A stretch of DNA of 64,000 nt from Arthrinium phaeospermum. Taxonomy: Eukaryota; Ascomycota; Sordariomycetes; Amphisphaeriales; Apiosporaceae. Shown in pieces: positions 33,631-46,161 of the stretch (the first letter of the stretch is position 1; every line of letters starts with the position of its first letter). The DNA lies in NCBI GenBank assembly GCA_006503535.1, contig QYRS01000012.1, positions 2,149,001 through 2,213,000 of the forward strand. Reading direction: 5' to 3'. The translations under genes and the position numbers were made by a program. The notes below the pieces were generated by a model that was not told the DNA's origin, made no database searches, and saw only the letters and a list, made by a program, of their open reading frames with translations.

Positions 33631-36600
33631 CTACATCCCCAACTCCCCGCCCACAACGTCCAGCGCCTTCCCCAGCAGTGCCCCGATCCCGGCATCGCCG
33701 CAGCAGCCCGCCACCCGGACCGCATCCACCACAAGCGGATACAGCCGCAGCATGTGCTTGCGCGACTCGCTCTCGACGTTGGCGCAGTCGGGTATGGCCT
33801 CGCTCTCGCTCTTGAGCTCCACCAACCGCTCCAGGATCCGGCGCAACTCCTTGCGCTGCGACAACGGCTGCGGCATCTGTCCCCGCAGCGGCTGATCCGC
33901 AATGTACGCCCGCAGCGTCAGGGCTGCGCGAAGTATAAGATACGGCGCCGCCGTGCGCGCCAGCCGGACGTGGAGCGAGTGCGGCGCCTCCATCCCCGCA
34001 TTCTGAGAGGAAGGGTTTCCCGGCGGCGGGAAAAATGCTGGTGTCGGGGGTTGTACCATGATCTGCGGCGTTGATGCCTCGTGGCTCGCAACCAGGGAGA
34101 AGAGCTCATCGAGGCAGACATAGGCCATTCTGTGGCGGTAGGTCGGTGTCGCGTCCAAAGTACGGCCGGATCGTGGCTTATACACGGTTGCCAGGCCGTG
34201 GCCGTCGGGATTGTTGCCGTAGATTATCTTGGACTCGGCTGGCGCTGGTGCATGTATGATGGAGATCCGGAATAGCGACTCGGCGTAGAGCTTTCGCGTC
34301 ATATCCGGAACGACTTCAGCGCCCATGGAGGGTATGACCAGTTCGCGTAGCTTGCTGAAAGATGATATGTCAAATTCTTCATCTTCAGCGAGGTTGATGC
34401 GTTCCTCGGGCACTTCACAGTCAGCACTGGTGATGCCGTTGGCTATGGCTACGATCATGCCCCAGATGTCCTGCAGCATCGGGCGCGGTACATCGAGGTT
34501 GCGGAGCTGGTGCATGGTGGCTCCTAATATGGTCAATGTGGACATAGTAGCCTGTTTCCACGGCCGCAGCGACTTGGTAATTGTCGCGAATTGGTACTTG
34601 AGTACTATGGGCTTCGAGAGCGCCGTCAAGGCCGCAAGGAATGCGCCGCTGCTGTATATGTCCAAGTCCGAGGCATGCCCAACAATGAACGACTCGAGCA
34701 TCAACATGCTCGCTTTCGACATGGCGACATAGGTGCGTTTCTGTGTCCTGCGTGGCTGCGGGCCAATGTCGTCATCAAAGGCCAAGGACACAAACTCGGA
34801 TGCTTGCTTGATGAGTGCAGAAGGGACTCCGGCTATGTCCGTCCTCAACATTTTCAAGACGTCCAGAATCTGGCCTTGTAAGGGCGTCACGTACTCGATA
34901 TCGGCAACATAAGCTCCTGGTGATGCTTGCTGCATTGCCTCTCGGAGAAGTATCAGCATGCGGGAAACTCGTTCCAACGCCAAGTCCGATTGGATCAGGC
35001 GGTATACATCGCGCAGAGCCGCCACATAGGCAAGCAGGCAGTTTTGGTTGTCCAGAGCCTTGGACGTTTCCGGCTGCTTGGAGATAGGTATGCCACGGGC
35101 CCACAAGTCCCAGGCCAGGTCAATGGTAATCGTGTTGAAGTTTTGCTTCGCGCCGTTCTGGCTCTGTGAGAGGATCTGAGTCAGAGCCTTGAAGGTGGCG
35201 GTGTTGATTTCAAGAACCTGGAAGTCGAGTAAGGAAGCAAAGTGGCCCAGTAGCTGTTGCCAGTAAGAGTTGAACGTGGGATGGACTGTGAGAACATCCA
35301 GATAGTTCGCAAGCAGCCCCGAAATGCCATTAATGACCACTACAGCCGTGTCGTGCCATTCAACTCGTTCTTTCTCTTCCACTTGCTGTTCGCTGACGGA
35401 CCCGAGCTGCGTCTCTACCGAGGACAGAAGCCGGAAGATAACCGACTTGATGCAGATGGCCCACCCCTCGGGGCTCAATCGATCGCCGTAGGCATCGAAG
35501 ATTCGCAGCAGGGTGTGCGTCGCGCCTTAACACTAGTCAGTAAAGGGGCTTTCAACACACGGTGAGGTAAGATACGTACTGTTCCTCAGTTCCAAACGGT
35601 CGTCAGCAGTAACATTGGTCAACCGCAGCAATAGCAACATCCACAATGCAGCATCTGACGATGGGTCCTGTGAGTCGGCAGCCTTGGCCGCCAAGGAGTT
35701 GTCGTCGGCACCCCCGATCAAGTTGTCAGTGATGGGCAACGATTTGTTCTTGCCTGACAGGAAATCAGACAGAACCCAAAAGAAGGTCACGGTCTACCAC
35801 TGTTAGTCTAGTACATATATGAGGAGTTGGAGAGCCTTACCGTAAGTGCGATGTTCAGGTCGTCATCCTGAGAACAGAACTTGTACAGGGTATCAACAAG
35901 AATGAGAAAGCAGGAGTTGGGAAGTGATGACAGGAAATCCGAGCTAATGAGTTGAAGGGAGCTGAACGACGACCGGATAAGCTTGCCCGAACGCGTGAGA
36001 ACGACGGTGGACTGCGAGTCCACCCCCTTGTTCGTGTCATCGGCAAACCGCTTCTTGATGAAAATGCTGCCAATGATTTCGAAGGCGACATCCCAGCCAC
36101 TGATGAGAGTCTCGCCGCTGTCATCCAGTAGAGTCTTCAAGCCTTCGAGTATGACCTTGTGAATGTCCACATCTGTGGCGTAGTTGGTGATGGATGAGAC
36201 GCGCTCCTCTTTTTGTAGTGGCAGGAGCGAGTCTCGTAGCGCCTCTAAGAGTCGCTGTTGGACCTTGCTCCGAAGTTCGTCACTGAGGCTGACGGCAACC
36301 TTGGCTGCATTCAGGACAAGGTCAACAAGAATGTCAGCTGCGCGCCGTCGAACCTGAGGTGACGCAGGTGCTGAGCAGAGCATATTGATGAGCTCTGATG
36401 TGAAACGAGTCCAGCCCGAGATCTCCGGACTGTAAGAAAGCAGTCTATCAATGTTGATATTTGCTACGTCGCCCAGCTTGGCCAGAGCGAACTGATCCTC
36501 TATATTGGGGCTGACGGCTGCTTGCGTGGATATGCTGAGCATACGCCGATGCTGGCCGGTTGGTGTCCGCAAGCCTGGGGACAGAGATTGGGAGGGAGGT

Positions 36601-39176
36601 GAATTGGGCCGGCTCGATTGTTCTGACGCATCGTCGGGTTGCCTTTCGAGCAGATTGCAAATGGCATTGACGACCTCGAGAAACGGCTCGTTTGGGAAGT
36701 CCACCGTGCTTTCGAGCAGCCTCGTCCCGGCGGTCTTTACCTGCTTCACCTCGGTGGTGAAATTGGCCAGCAGCGAGTTGGCTTCGTTCTCAGCCCTGGC
36801 ATCCTGGCCTTTGGTGGCTATCGGTGTGCGACCAGCAATCTCACCAGTAGAAAAGAGGATGAAGTCAGCCTGCTGCATAGTTTCCAGCACAATTCTCCAC
36901 GAGGATCCCAGTGTCGGACCGAGCGCGATTCCCAAGTTGAGAAGAGCACGGAGGCACAGCAGGTTTCGAGTATTAAGGGTTTGAGGGACCGCAGTAGCAT
37001 CAAGCGAAGCCTGTCTCTGCCGTTCACCAGCCGCGCCGACCGGCGTGACTAAGTTCTCCACGCTAAGAAGACCTCGTGCGTTGCCGAGAATGCTGTTGCC
37101 GGGCGTCTCCGTCGCGGGCGTGGAGACCATTGGCTTGGAGGAGCCAGCTCCGAGACAAGCCGTGAAGACGTTCGGTGGAACGGCTGCTTTGCCCAATGTG
37201 GTGAGGAAGGCATCACGCGGGGTGGCGAGTTGCAACAGCCCAGCGACGTGCGCAAACTTCTGGAAAGCCCGGACAAGGCCATGATAATACTCGGAATCCA
37301 GTGCCGCGTAGAGGAAAGTAGAGCAGGTAGCCAGGATCGCCGGCCAACATTCGTCAACCATCTTGGCGCATATCTGTACTTCCTGGTGCAGGGGGTGGTC
37401 CTTCAGAGCAAGAGGGTTGACAGGCACGGGGTTCCTTTTGAAGGACCCTGACCTCTCCAACGAGTTGGATGTAGCGACCCTGTCTAGATTGGTTTTGGGG
37501 GGTTCGGTCTCTTCCTCCGCTATAGTAGCTGGCAAGCTCCTCTCGGCATCCGAGGTCTTCGGTCGTCGGCGGGAACGGCCCTCTCCAGGGACGGTAAGCG
37601 GCAAGATGAACTTGGCCAGCCCTTCGGAGAGAGAGGTAATGCAAGACAAGGTCAAGGCATACACATACGACTCTGGGATCGATGGAGGATCGGTCTTGTC
37701 CAGTTGGTCGATACAGGGCACTCGCATGGAGCTGAAACTAGTGCTAATGCCGGTATTGGAGCCGTCGCTGACGGAGCCACTGATAATGCCAGTCACGCCA
37801 CTTGCTTCCAGCATTGCCTGGTCGGTCGAGCTCCCGAGGCCACCGTACGGGTTCGCTACGGGAATTGTCGATTGGTGAGCAAGACCAATGACAGCAGGCC
37901 TCTCCGTACTGATCCGAACAAAAGCGGCGGTGAGATCTTTGAGCGTGTTCTTCTGTCCCTCCGTGTCGTCGTAGAGCAAGTATATTCTCCGGAGCAGGCC
38001 AGGCTCGCCAAAGATGCCGCGGAAGACCTCCATGCATAGAGCCCTTCTCCACAAAGCCGTGTCCTGGTCGAGTAAATGGGTCATGATTTCGAGTGCTTCG
38101 CCCCCTTCGCTGTGCAAAATGTTCAAATGCCGCCGGAGTAGCGTGTACAGTATGCGGACCAGCCTGACAGAAGTTGCAAAGTTGATCTTGCTCGAGAGTG
38201 CACTGATGAGGAACGGCATCACCCTAGCCCGTAACACATGTGCTTGCTCAGGGTGTGTCGAGAAGATAGCCGCGTGGTTGGTCAGGACCGATTCTATCAG
38301 TTCCAGACCGAACGTCTGCGGCAAACCCGTGAACCCGAGATATTCGGGTCTTTGGTTTTCCGTCATGAGACAGATGTCGTTGAAGATCCGGTAGGCGTCC
38401 ATGGCGGCGGATGGCAACCGCACCGTGCCATCCTGAGTCGGGGCCTCGCCCACGTAATGGGTGTCAATGTTGGACTTATCCTCGACAACCACCTTATCGA
38501 AAACGGACACAACCAGTTGCTGCAGAGTTGCAGCAGATGTGTTGTTGACGATACCATTCTTGCTGGACTGGAGGATGAAGCATATGTTCAGAGCAGTGAC
38601 AAGCAAGTCGCCCCGGATCTCCGTCGCGTAGTTCTGCAAGAGAGTTGGCAAGGCCTGCAAGATCTTGAGCTGTACGTCAAGTCCAGCAGACGTGGCCTCC
38701 CGCAGAGCTTCGAGAACCGGACTCAGCTTGGAGCGCGGCAGAGCGCTGCTCATAATCAGCCTCAAGAGGCACACAATGGCGATGCCGGTGAACTTTGCGT
38801 TTTTGCTGCCACAGGCGATGATGAAGGGGTTTACGAAGTTGACCCTCTGGGCCAGCTCTGGGAGGTTGTCAGCCATGTCCAGGGTCAAGCATTTAGGAGA
38901 CAGCATCAACAGCAGCAATGCATGACTTACCTGCAGCGACCTGAGATTCATTGCCACCCCGGATGCCCTTGAGCTCCTCAAGAGATCTTTCGGCGGCCTA
39001 AATTGCAGGCATTATAAGTTAGTCAATTGGGAACACCAATGGGGAAAAGGCAAAAGCTGCGAGAAGACCAGTGAGTTGGGAGGAGGAAGAGCGCTCACCT
39101 GGCGGAGGTCATTGTGTTTCCGTTTGCTCTCCTGAACCAGGTTGGTGAGTTCGGAGGCTAGGAGCTGCGAGGTCAT
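33631..39176 (-). CDS. mon2: MON2-type endosome/Golgi trafficking protein
   Basis: Large HEAT/armadillo-repeat protein related to the Sec7-family Arf exchange factors but without a Sec7 domain. The family acts at late Golgi/endosome membranes with the flippase-associated Dop1 protein. 1756 residues from five exons: 39176-39099, 38997-38931, 38857-35841, 35793-35580 and 35525-33631. These sum to 5271 nt, exactly in frame. N-terminus MTSQLLASELTNLVQESKRK is the DCB start, and FVNPFIIACGSKNAKFTGIA followed by AIVCLLRLIMSSALPRSKL is typical of the DCB/HUS region. Long helical repeats fill the rest, with low-complexity Ser/Pro segments around residues 880-910. The short exon 2 and the exon 4/5 junction were placed by protein continuity (LRNS-ATHTLLRIFDAYGD). 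No frameshift was found in over 5 kb. Confidence 0.9.
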
Positions 39177-40064
39177 TTTGCATGCTTCGCTGGTACGAAC
39201 TCCATGAAGGGGATCGGGCAATTGGATTGCTGGAAGGGCCACCAAGCCGGCGCCTTTCTTGTTCTTTCAATGCCTACCAGTCTGCAAAGTCACGAGGTGC
39301 ACCAGTACAATTCATGAGCGCAATGCCGACAGGTGCAGCAGGGAGGTCTCGACGTGGAAAGAAAGCGGCTGCCTTGTAGCCAGATTCCTACTTGTTGTTC
39401 ACCTCAGTACTGCCGTTTCACACAGGCCAGTCTCATTCCCATGGGCCAGCTCCACCCATGGCGAGATTACCTAATCCTAGATCCTGGCAGCCCGAGCTTG
39501 CTTTAGGTAGACGGGCGGACAGCTACCTTAGAATACGACCCCGCCATGGGCCGTCTTACACCACCAAAAACCGCCTTGAACAGGGCAGCCCCTCCTTCGT
39601 TGGGTTGCGCAGACGCCCGCCATCCAAGACAAGGACGTTAGGTTATCACCGCCTTGCATTCTAGTAGCAATCGATTGCTTGTCTTGCTGCTGCATATCTT
39701 GGAAGGCATCACGTTGTTTTCTTTTCTTCGCTTCCCGTCGATTTCTACAAACGCCGATACCATCTTGATTAGCATAGGTAGTCGTCCGAATTCTGTCCGA
39801 AGCAAGCTGTTGTCTCAGGTAAGTCATGTCCCCTAGATGGGCCTTGCGCGCTATGTTGGCCTAATAAATGGGATCGGATTCTAATCGCATCCACAATCCC
39901 CGACCAGATTGCCTAACCGCCGGACCACTCTGGATACCAAGCTTCCATTTCTAGGCTGCCGGTCGCCGAGCTACATTTTCTCTACTTGACTTTTCTTGCC
40001 CCGACGCCTTTCACCAACATACAAGCACACCGACTTCATCCCGACCGACGATTATACCGACAAG
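39177..40064. promoter_or_regulatory. Divergent MON2/MMS2 intergenic region
   Basis: 888 bp between two divergent start codons. It holds both promoters; a pyrimidine-rich CTTGACTTTTCTTGCC tract lies just before the MMS2 gene. No ORF with motifs. Confidence 0.55.
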
Positions 40065-40643
40065 ATGGGCGCCAAGATCCCTCGCAACTTCCGCCTTCTG
40101 GAGGAGCTCGAGAAGGGCGAAAAGGGCCTCGGCACTGGTGGGTTTCGATACACTGGCCGGGCATGCGCCGCCAAGCACACGCACGCGCTGACTTGATACG
40201 TAGAGGCATGCAGCTTTGGTCTGGCCGATTCATCAGACATGCTGATGTCGGACTGGAACGGTACCATTCTGGGTCCTCCTCATGTACGTTATTTCTTTCT
40301 CATGCGACCAACATGACAGTCTGGGTCTTGGCGAGAATCACGTTTGGCTGACTATCGATACTTGACAAAACAGAGCGTATTCGAGAACCGCATCTACGGG
40401 CTGACGATGCACTGCGGCGAGAACTACCCCGACCAGCCGCCCACCATACAGTTCATCCACAAGATCATCCTGCCCTGCGTCGAGGAGGCCGACGGCAAGG
40501 TTATCCCCTCCAAGCTGCCGTGCCTGGCCAACTGGAAACGCGAGAACACCATGGAGACCATTCTGATTGAGCTGCGACGCTTCATGGCCAGCAGCCAGTG
40601 CAAGAAGATACCTCAGCCCCCGGAGGGAACCACATACAACTGA
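40065..40643 (+). CDS. mms2: Ubiquitin-conjugating enzyme variant MMS2
   Basis: E2 variant that pairs with Ubc13 to build K63-linked ubiquitin chains in post-replication DNA repair. 140 residues. Exons 40065-40137, 40204-40283 and 40374-40643 total 423 nt, in frame. N-terminus KIPRNFRLLEELEKGEKGLG is the Ubc13-binding helix; GLADSSDMLMSDWNGTILGP, ENRIYGLTMHCGENYPDQPP and LPCLANWKRENTMETILIEL follow. The catalytic Cys of true E2s is absent from the position after the PxxPP loop, as expected for this variant. The small first exons are conserved in fungal homologues as far as remembered. Confidence 0.93.
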
Positions 40644-41165
40644 TTGGGAGGAAGAGAGACTGGGGCGTGAGGACATGGAAGGATTTATCGTCGAGAAACC
40701 AGACTTGCGCATGGCCATGGCATAGGGGGAAATGCTGCTGCACGGGCAGCATCGTTTTTGACATGACGGCTTCGAGTGCTTGTTTTCCAGCTCCGCCTAG
40801 GCTAGACTAACAGTATTAGAGCTGATGGCGAGGCGTCTTAGACAGCTTTCTTCGCGATAGCAGGTGTCTGGCAAGATCCGGGTTGGTCAATTGAATCAAA
40901 GTACTGCCCATACACTGTCTACTTGCTTTGCTTATCCGCAACACCTCCATCACCTTGGGTACCTAGACAATCTGGATTGTCTACATCACCGGTGACCTGA
41001 CTTGCACATGCCATACTCTGCGCACGTGATCCTCTGTACACGGAACGGTTCCGCCCTTCCCGCAATTGACGTTTCTGCCAAACCTTCAATTTGTTCCAAC
41101 TCCCCGTGCTGCTACCTTCGAGCAACCTCGATACCAACTCACTGTTCTGCCCACCCAATTCTCCA
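40644..41165. other. Intergenic, no supported gene
   Basis: MMS2 3' flank and LYR-protein promoter. ORFs here are short and lack motifs. Confidence 0.6.
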
Positions 41166-42381
41166 ATGCCGGCCAAATGGACTTCAAGTAGTCACTTTGT
41201 CCCGGCGCGCAACTCGCGCCACCGCACAGCATGTAAATATCATCACTTTGCCCCCCACCACTCAAGCCATGTCTGAAAACTAAACGTTCCCGACCACCAC
41301 AGGCCTGGCCCTCTACAAGGCCCTCCTCGCCGTGGCGCCCAAGGTGCCCCTGCCCCCCGACCTCGCGACCGCCTTCGGCACCAAACGTAACCCCATCGCG
41401 CACCAAGTCCGCAGCGCCTTTCGCCGCAACCGCGCCGACACCTCGCCCCGCCTCGTCTACCCGGCCCTCCAGGCCGGCTACCGCATGCTCGCCCTCCTGA
41501 CCCGCGCCGCCACTGCCGAACAAACACATGCGAGCACGACTTCTTCCTCGCCCGAGTATGCCGCCATCGAGTCCTTCCTCCGCGCCCGCCTAGCCGAGCG
41601 CCACGCCACCCTGGCCGCCAAACTCGTCCACCCGCCCAACAGCCGCAACCCGCCCGCCCCATCCTCGGCCCCGCGCGAGGGCACCCGCCCCCTCCTCGTC
41701 AAGGTCTCGCCCCCCGCGACGCCCGCAAACCCGTTCCCGGTCCCCGAGTACGCGACCCCGCACCGGCCCCTGCCGCAGTCCCAACTGGGCCACTCCCGCG
41801 CCAAACACGCCCACGGCGTGCGCGGCCGCCGCCAGGTCCCCCGCCTCGAAATGGCCGGCGACTTCCCCTTCCTGCGCCTGACCAAGCCCCAGCCCGCCCT
41901 GCTGTCCCGCGTCCTGCACCAGAAGAACAAGAAGCGCGTCGAGCGCGTCGCGGCCTGGACCCAGTTCAAGGAGGAGGACATGCTCGACGCCCAAGAGGAA
42001 GACGCCTGGGAGCAGACGCTGGCCCGGACCGCCTGCCTTTCCTTGGAAGAAGGCGGCGGCGACGGCGCCGACGAGACGTACGAGGCCACCATCCGAGAGC
42101 ACGGCCTCCAGTACCTCAGCGACGTCCTGAACCACGAGCGCGAGGACTCCGTCGCCCGCGCCGACGCCATGCGCGACTTGATCAATGCGGAGAAGTCCCT
42201 CCGAGAACAGGAGGAAGAGGCGTACAGGCTGGAGCGCCGTAGGTGGTGGGAGGAGAATCGGAAAAATGAAGAAATGCAGCAAAGGGAGAAGAACAAAACC
42301 GGCAGTCCCAATGATTTGGGGGCAAAGCAGCCAAGGCAAAGGGGTCGTCCTCGTCGGGGGCTTGTTGAACACCACATCTAA
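41166..42381 (+). CDS. LYR-motif (complex 1 LYR-like) protein
   Basis: 381 residues from exons 41166-41232 and 41303-42381 (1146 nt, in frame; GTAAAT..ACAG intron). Exon 1 encodes MPAKWTSSSHFVPARNSRHR, and the junction makes RTACLALYKALLAVAP, an LYR-like tripeptide (LYK) in the first helix. It is followed by FRRNRADTSPRLVYPALQAG, the second and third helices of the LYR fold. LYR proteins bind acyl carrier protein in mitochondria and serve Fe-S or complex assembly. Here the fold is followed by a long Pro-rich linker (residues ~115-175) and a charged C-terminal coiled coil (AEKSLREQEEEAYRLERRRW), well beyond the ~100 residues of small LYR proteins. Partner unknown. Without the small first exon the LYR helix would be truncated. 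Confidence 0.78.
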
Positions 42382-42806
42382 CCAACGAACAGTTCACGCC
42401 TTTGCATGGAACTTGGAAGGTTTCTGACATGCTACGATGGCAATTAAACAGTTCCTTGCATACTTGTGATGTAGTATTGCGTGTATTGTATTGTGCTGCG
42501 TGGCTATAAGATAAGAACAAGAACCCCGAGGATATGTGTATATACCATCAGTCCCCTATCCCTCTCGGTCTCTCTCAGACTTGTAGTATATCCCTTGATA
42601 TGACACCCTGTCATTCCGTTGGCCTTTTCTTACAGTGACGAAGTAATAGAATCAAACACCGCAGCCGCCTCCTAACCCCGAAACTCCGTCGCCAAAGCAG
42701 GTAAAGTAAATATTTGGAGAGGAGAAAAAACCATATTCCCCAAACCATCTCATCATCGTCAAGGAATTGGAAGCAGCTGACGATCATAGCGCAGCATCAA
42801 AGACGG
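42382..42806. other. Convergent intergenic region
   Basis: Between the 3' ends of the LYR-protein and bZIP genes; no supported gene. Confidence 0.6.
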
Positions 42807-45068
42807 TCATGCTGGGCTGGGATCCGTCACACTGGCCCAGAACGCCAAATCCACATCCTTGGGTCGAATGCCCGGGCTGCGTCCCAGACAGGTCATCTTA
42901 ATGATCAGCTCTGTTTGCGCCAGCCCCAAGTTAAGTCAGCAACGGCCCCATGCACGCAAAAAGAGTCAATGCAGGAAGGATGTAATCTCAGGGGTAATGG
43001 ATAACTCACGATGCAGGAACACATCCACGTTGATTCGCCAACTTCTCTTGGTAGTAGTAGCACCAATATGGTGATGATGATGTGCCGACGCGCCCACCGT
43101 CCGATTATTGCTCGAGTAGTTCGCTGGCCCGCCCATCTCGACGGGGAAGCCCATCACATTTGGGCTTGAGAAGGTATTAGATGGGAACACTGGCATGTTG
43201 GAAGCGGCAGCGGCCGATCCTGTAGGCGAAAACTGGTGGCCAACGGTATTGTGACCATGAGGCCAGAGCGACGATGCGTCGACAGTGTGAGGTGCCGCCG
43301 ACGGCATAGCATCAGGACGAGCCACGGGACTTGTGAGCCGTGGCGCTGAGGCTGGTACCGCCGAGGTAACCGATGCAACAGAGCCACCCAGACCAGAAAC
43401 CGTAGCTGTGCCTGTTCCTGACCCTGCTGCCCCAGGTACAGCTGCCGTGCTAGGAAAGTCCGCATGGCGGGCTGCTGCGAACTGTGCTAGGTCGTCTTCG
43501 TCCTGGACTTGTGAGGGAGGAGGCCCGAACGCGCCATCTTCAAGCTCGACAATGTGTTGGTCGACGGCCGGCGGGATCTCGACACCGTTGTGCATCAAAT
43601 AGATCTGGACCTCGTCCGGGTCCCAGAACTGCCCGTCAAACCCCGGCAGGTTGATCTCTCCCCCGAGACTGACGAGGGTTTCTCTTATCTTACCCACGCG
43701 AGGGTCCATGGGGCCCATGGTGAAAGGGTGATTGTCCTCCTTACTAGTTCGGCCCGTGGGCAAGCCGCCACCAAGCATAGCCGAGGAAGAAGAGCTGTGC
43801 TCGCTCGTCTCGTGGGCCGTTGGGAAATGGGTGCCCATACCCCCGAGCTGCTGGAATGGATACTCCTGATTGAACAGCGACTCCCGCTCGGTCCGGGTCA
43901 GGAGACCGAGGGTCCGTTCTCTGATCTGCTCAAGCGTCTCAAACAGCCGAGCAAACCCAAAGACGCGCAGGACGGCCTCGGACGGCGGGTTCCTCATGGT
44001 GATAAGTCTTGCGGCGCGCTGCAGGGCGGTTCGATGAAGCCGGCGCGCGAATGACTGCTCTTGATAGGCAAGGCTGCTGGGGCTTGGCAAAGAGGTCCAT
44101 GGGGATGGCGTCCAGGAGGGCTGCATGTCGGCGCCGCCATATGCTGTTGATGGGTCGAATGATAACTGAGGTGCGAAGCTGGCATTCTGAGACGTCGGCT
44201 GGGCGATAATCTCGTACCCAATGGGTCCTGGGGGATGATGGGAGCTGGGGCCGCCATCATACAAGGTCGGGTAAAGCTGATGTTGCCCTCGTGGGGGTGG
44301 TAGTGGTGGCAGTGCCTTGGCCTCGTTGACTGGCTCGTGGGTGACCATGACGCCAGCCCAAAGTTGCTGAGGAGGTTCTGGCCCTGGAAGTGCCTGCTTA
44401 ATCGAGCTACCGCTGCTGTCGACATTCTCGCTCGAATTGATAGAAGGGTCTGACTGGCGACGCTGCTCGTCAGGCAGCTGGGTTTCGTCGGTCCCGTCTT
44501 CGGGCGACGAGCCATCGTAGTCATCGTAGACGTCAGTGGACTTCTTGGCCAGCGCCTCCAACCTCATGAGCTTGCGGCCCAGCTCGGACTTGGCATCCAG
44601 CAGGCCATTGCTAGCAGCATAGTCAAAGACGTCCTGGTAAGCTTGGGTCATCTGGTCATTGGTCGTCTTGAGGCTCTCGACCTCTCTCTCCAAGTTGGTG
44701 ATGGCGCTCTCCTTCCGATCGCGATATGCTCTCTGAGCAAGCCGGATCTGAGTGCGGCGGCGCTGCTGGGGAGTTAGTACAGGCACACCTTCCGGCTACG
44801 GCAAGGAGAGAAAGAAACCTGCCTCTTGAGGGGTCTGGTCGGTGGTGTCGAGCCGGGGCCGACCTCGAGCACGCTTCTTTTCCTCGTCATGCTCGTCCTG
44901 GTCGACCGGAGGCCGCTTCCGGGCTCTCTTCTTGGGGGCCGACTTGTCGCCACCCGACGAGAGGGCCTTCTTCATGGCGGTCCCATTGCTGGCGGGGCGT
45001 TGGGCACGGCGGCCGTCGTCATACCTTTCGGCGCTCAGGATGGCTAGATCCGAACCCATGACGCGCAT
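42807..45068 (-). CDS. bZIP transcription factor with AT-hook
   Basis: Nuclear DNA-binding protein of about 700 residues. Exon 1 (45068-44819) encodes a basic N-terminus with APKKRARKRPP and an AT-hook-like KRARGRPRLD. Exon 2 (about 44765-43010) opens with the basic region QRRRTQIRLAQRAYRDRKES and a leucine zipper (ITNLEREVESLKTTNDQM), then long Ser/Pro/Gly-rich regions and a conserved LFETLEQIRERT segment. Exon 3 (42910-42807) supplies QLIIKMTCLGRSPGIRPKDV and ends WASVTDPSPA; the GTGAGT..ACAG intron at 42911-43009 closes in frame and gives a family-typical C-terminus that a read-through of the donor would miss. The exon 1/2 junction does not close: donor GCAG|GTTTCT leaves phase 1 while exon 2 needs phase 0, so a lost base or an unusual splice site is likely. 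Target genes unknown. Confidence 0.8.
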
Positions 45069-46161
45069 CGTGGTGTCGCCAAGATCCCGGTTGCGTAACG
45101 AACGACTGCGTGCCTATGTGACACACTGGCTGCTCCTCAAAGTGGGGGTGGGTTCCCCGGTGGACACGATGGAGTCCGGGGAAGCGTGGAGTTCGTTGGT
45201 GGTGCCCCGCGAGTTCGCTGCCTGTAGCGGGAGCTGCCGGAACGACGCGTTTGGGTGGTTTTTTGGTGGGTGAGACAGCAACGACAGTGCAATCAGATGG
45301 GATGCGGTGCGTGCCTTCTGTCGATCCTAGTTCCTTCGATGTCCATTCATACTGAGACAGAGCAACCGGCCAGATTCAGCAAAGACTCGGTCAGGTACTG
45401 GTGCCACTCGAATCAATCAGCAACGAGCCATGGTGCGGTGCTGCGCCGTTGTCGCGATGTTGGAGGTGGAGGGCGATTGATTAGTAATTGGGTAGGCGTC
45501 AACGATGGTGGGGTGAATGTTAGGTCCGACCCGGGCAAAAGATCCTCAGGCCTGGAGCCTTGTCATATTACAAGAGCGTGGCTTGTTTGGTTGGGGTTGG
45601 GCGTTGGTCAGGAACGAGTCACTTTTCTCTTTCACACATGGCGGCAGGGCATGCAAGCCATTAAAAAAGAACGGCTCCAGCTGCCACTGGAACGCCCCAA
45701 TTGGGGCAAGCTGGGGCAGCTGGGTGCTTGCATCTTGCAGCTTCCCACTTCTCGTTCATCCGTCAATCAATCGACCTTGAAGGTCTAGCACATACACCAG
45801 TATAGCAGGAAGGAAGATCGGAAGTTCGTTTCTGCCCATGCTGGCAGGCTAGGCTTGCATGGCCACCACCCCCGCCATCCCTACATATCTGACCGGCCCC
45901 GGGCAAGAGGTAAGGGGGACGTGGTATGTGATCTAGATGAGGCCGGGATCCCTGTCGAGGTGACACTGACAGAAAGCCCAGAATCGGTGGGAATGGTCGC
46001 CGAAGCCATCCCGCTACTGGCCCATTGACTTTCCTTCTCTCTCACTAATGCAATCGGCTTTGCCGCCATCTCCCACCAAAATCATCTAGTAGCCAATCTG
46101 CCACTACGCCACCACCCAACTATACGGCCAAGCCTCCTGTCGTTACACTGCGCCATCACAA
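45069..46161. other. Intergenic, no supported gene
   Basis: bZIP promoter region and GH131 3' flank. The longest ORF (177 codons, 45255-45788 +) has no motifs and an irregular composition. Confidence 0.55.

Noticed and set aside
45255..45788. 177-codon ORF upstream of the bZIP gene
   Set aside because: Irregular composition, no motifs and no splice evidence; likely noncoding.
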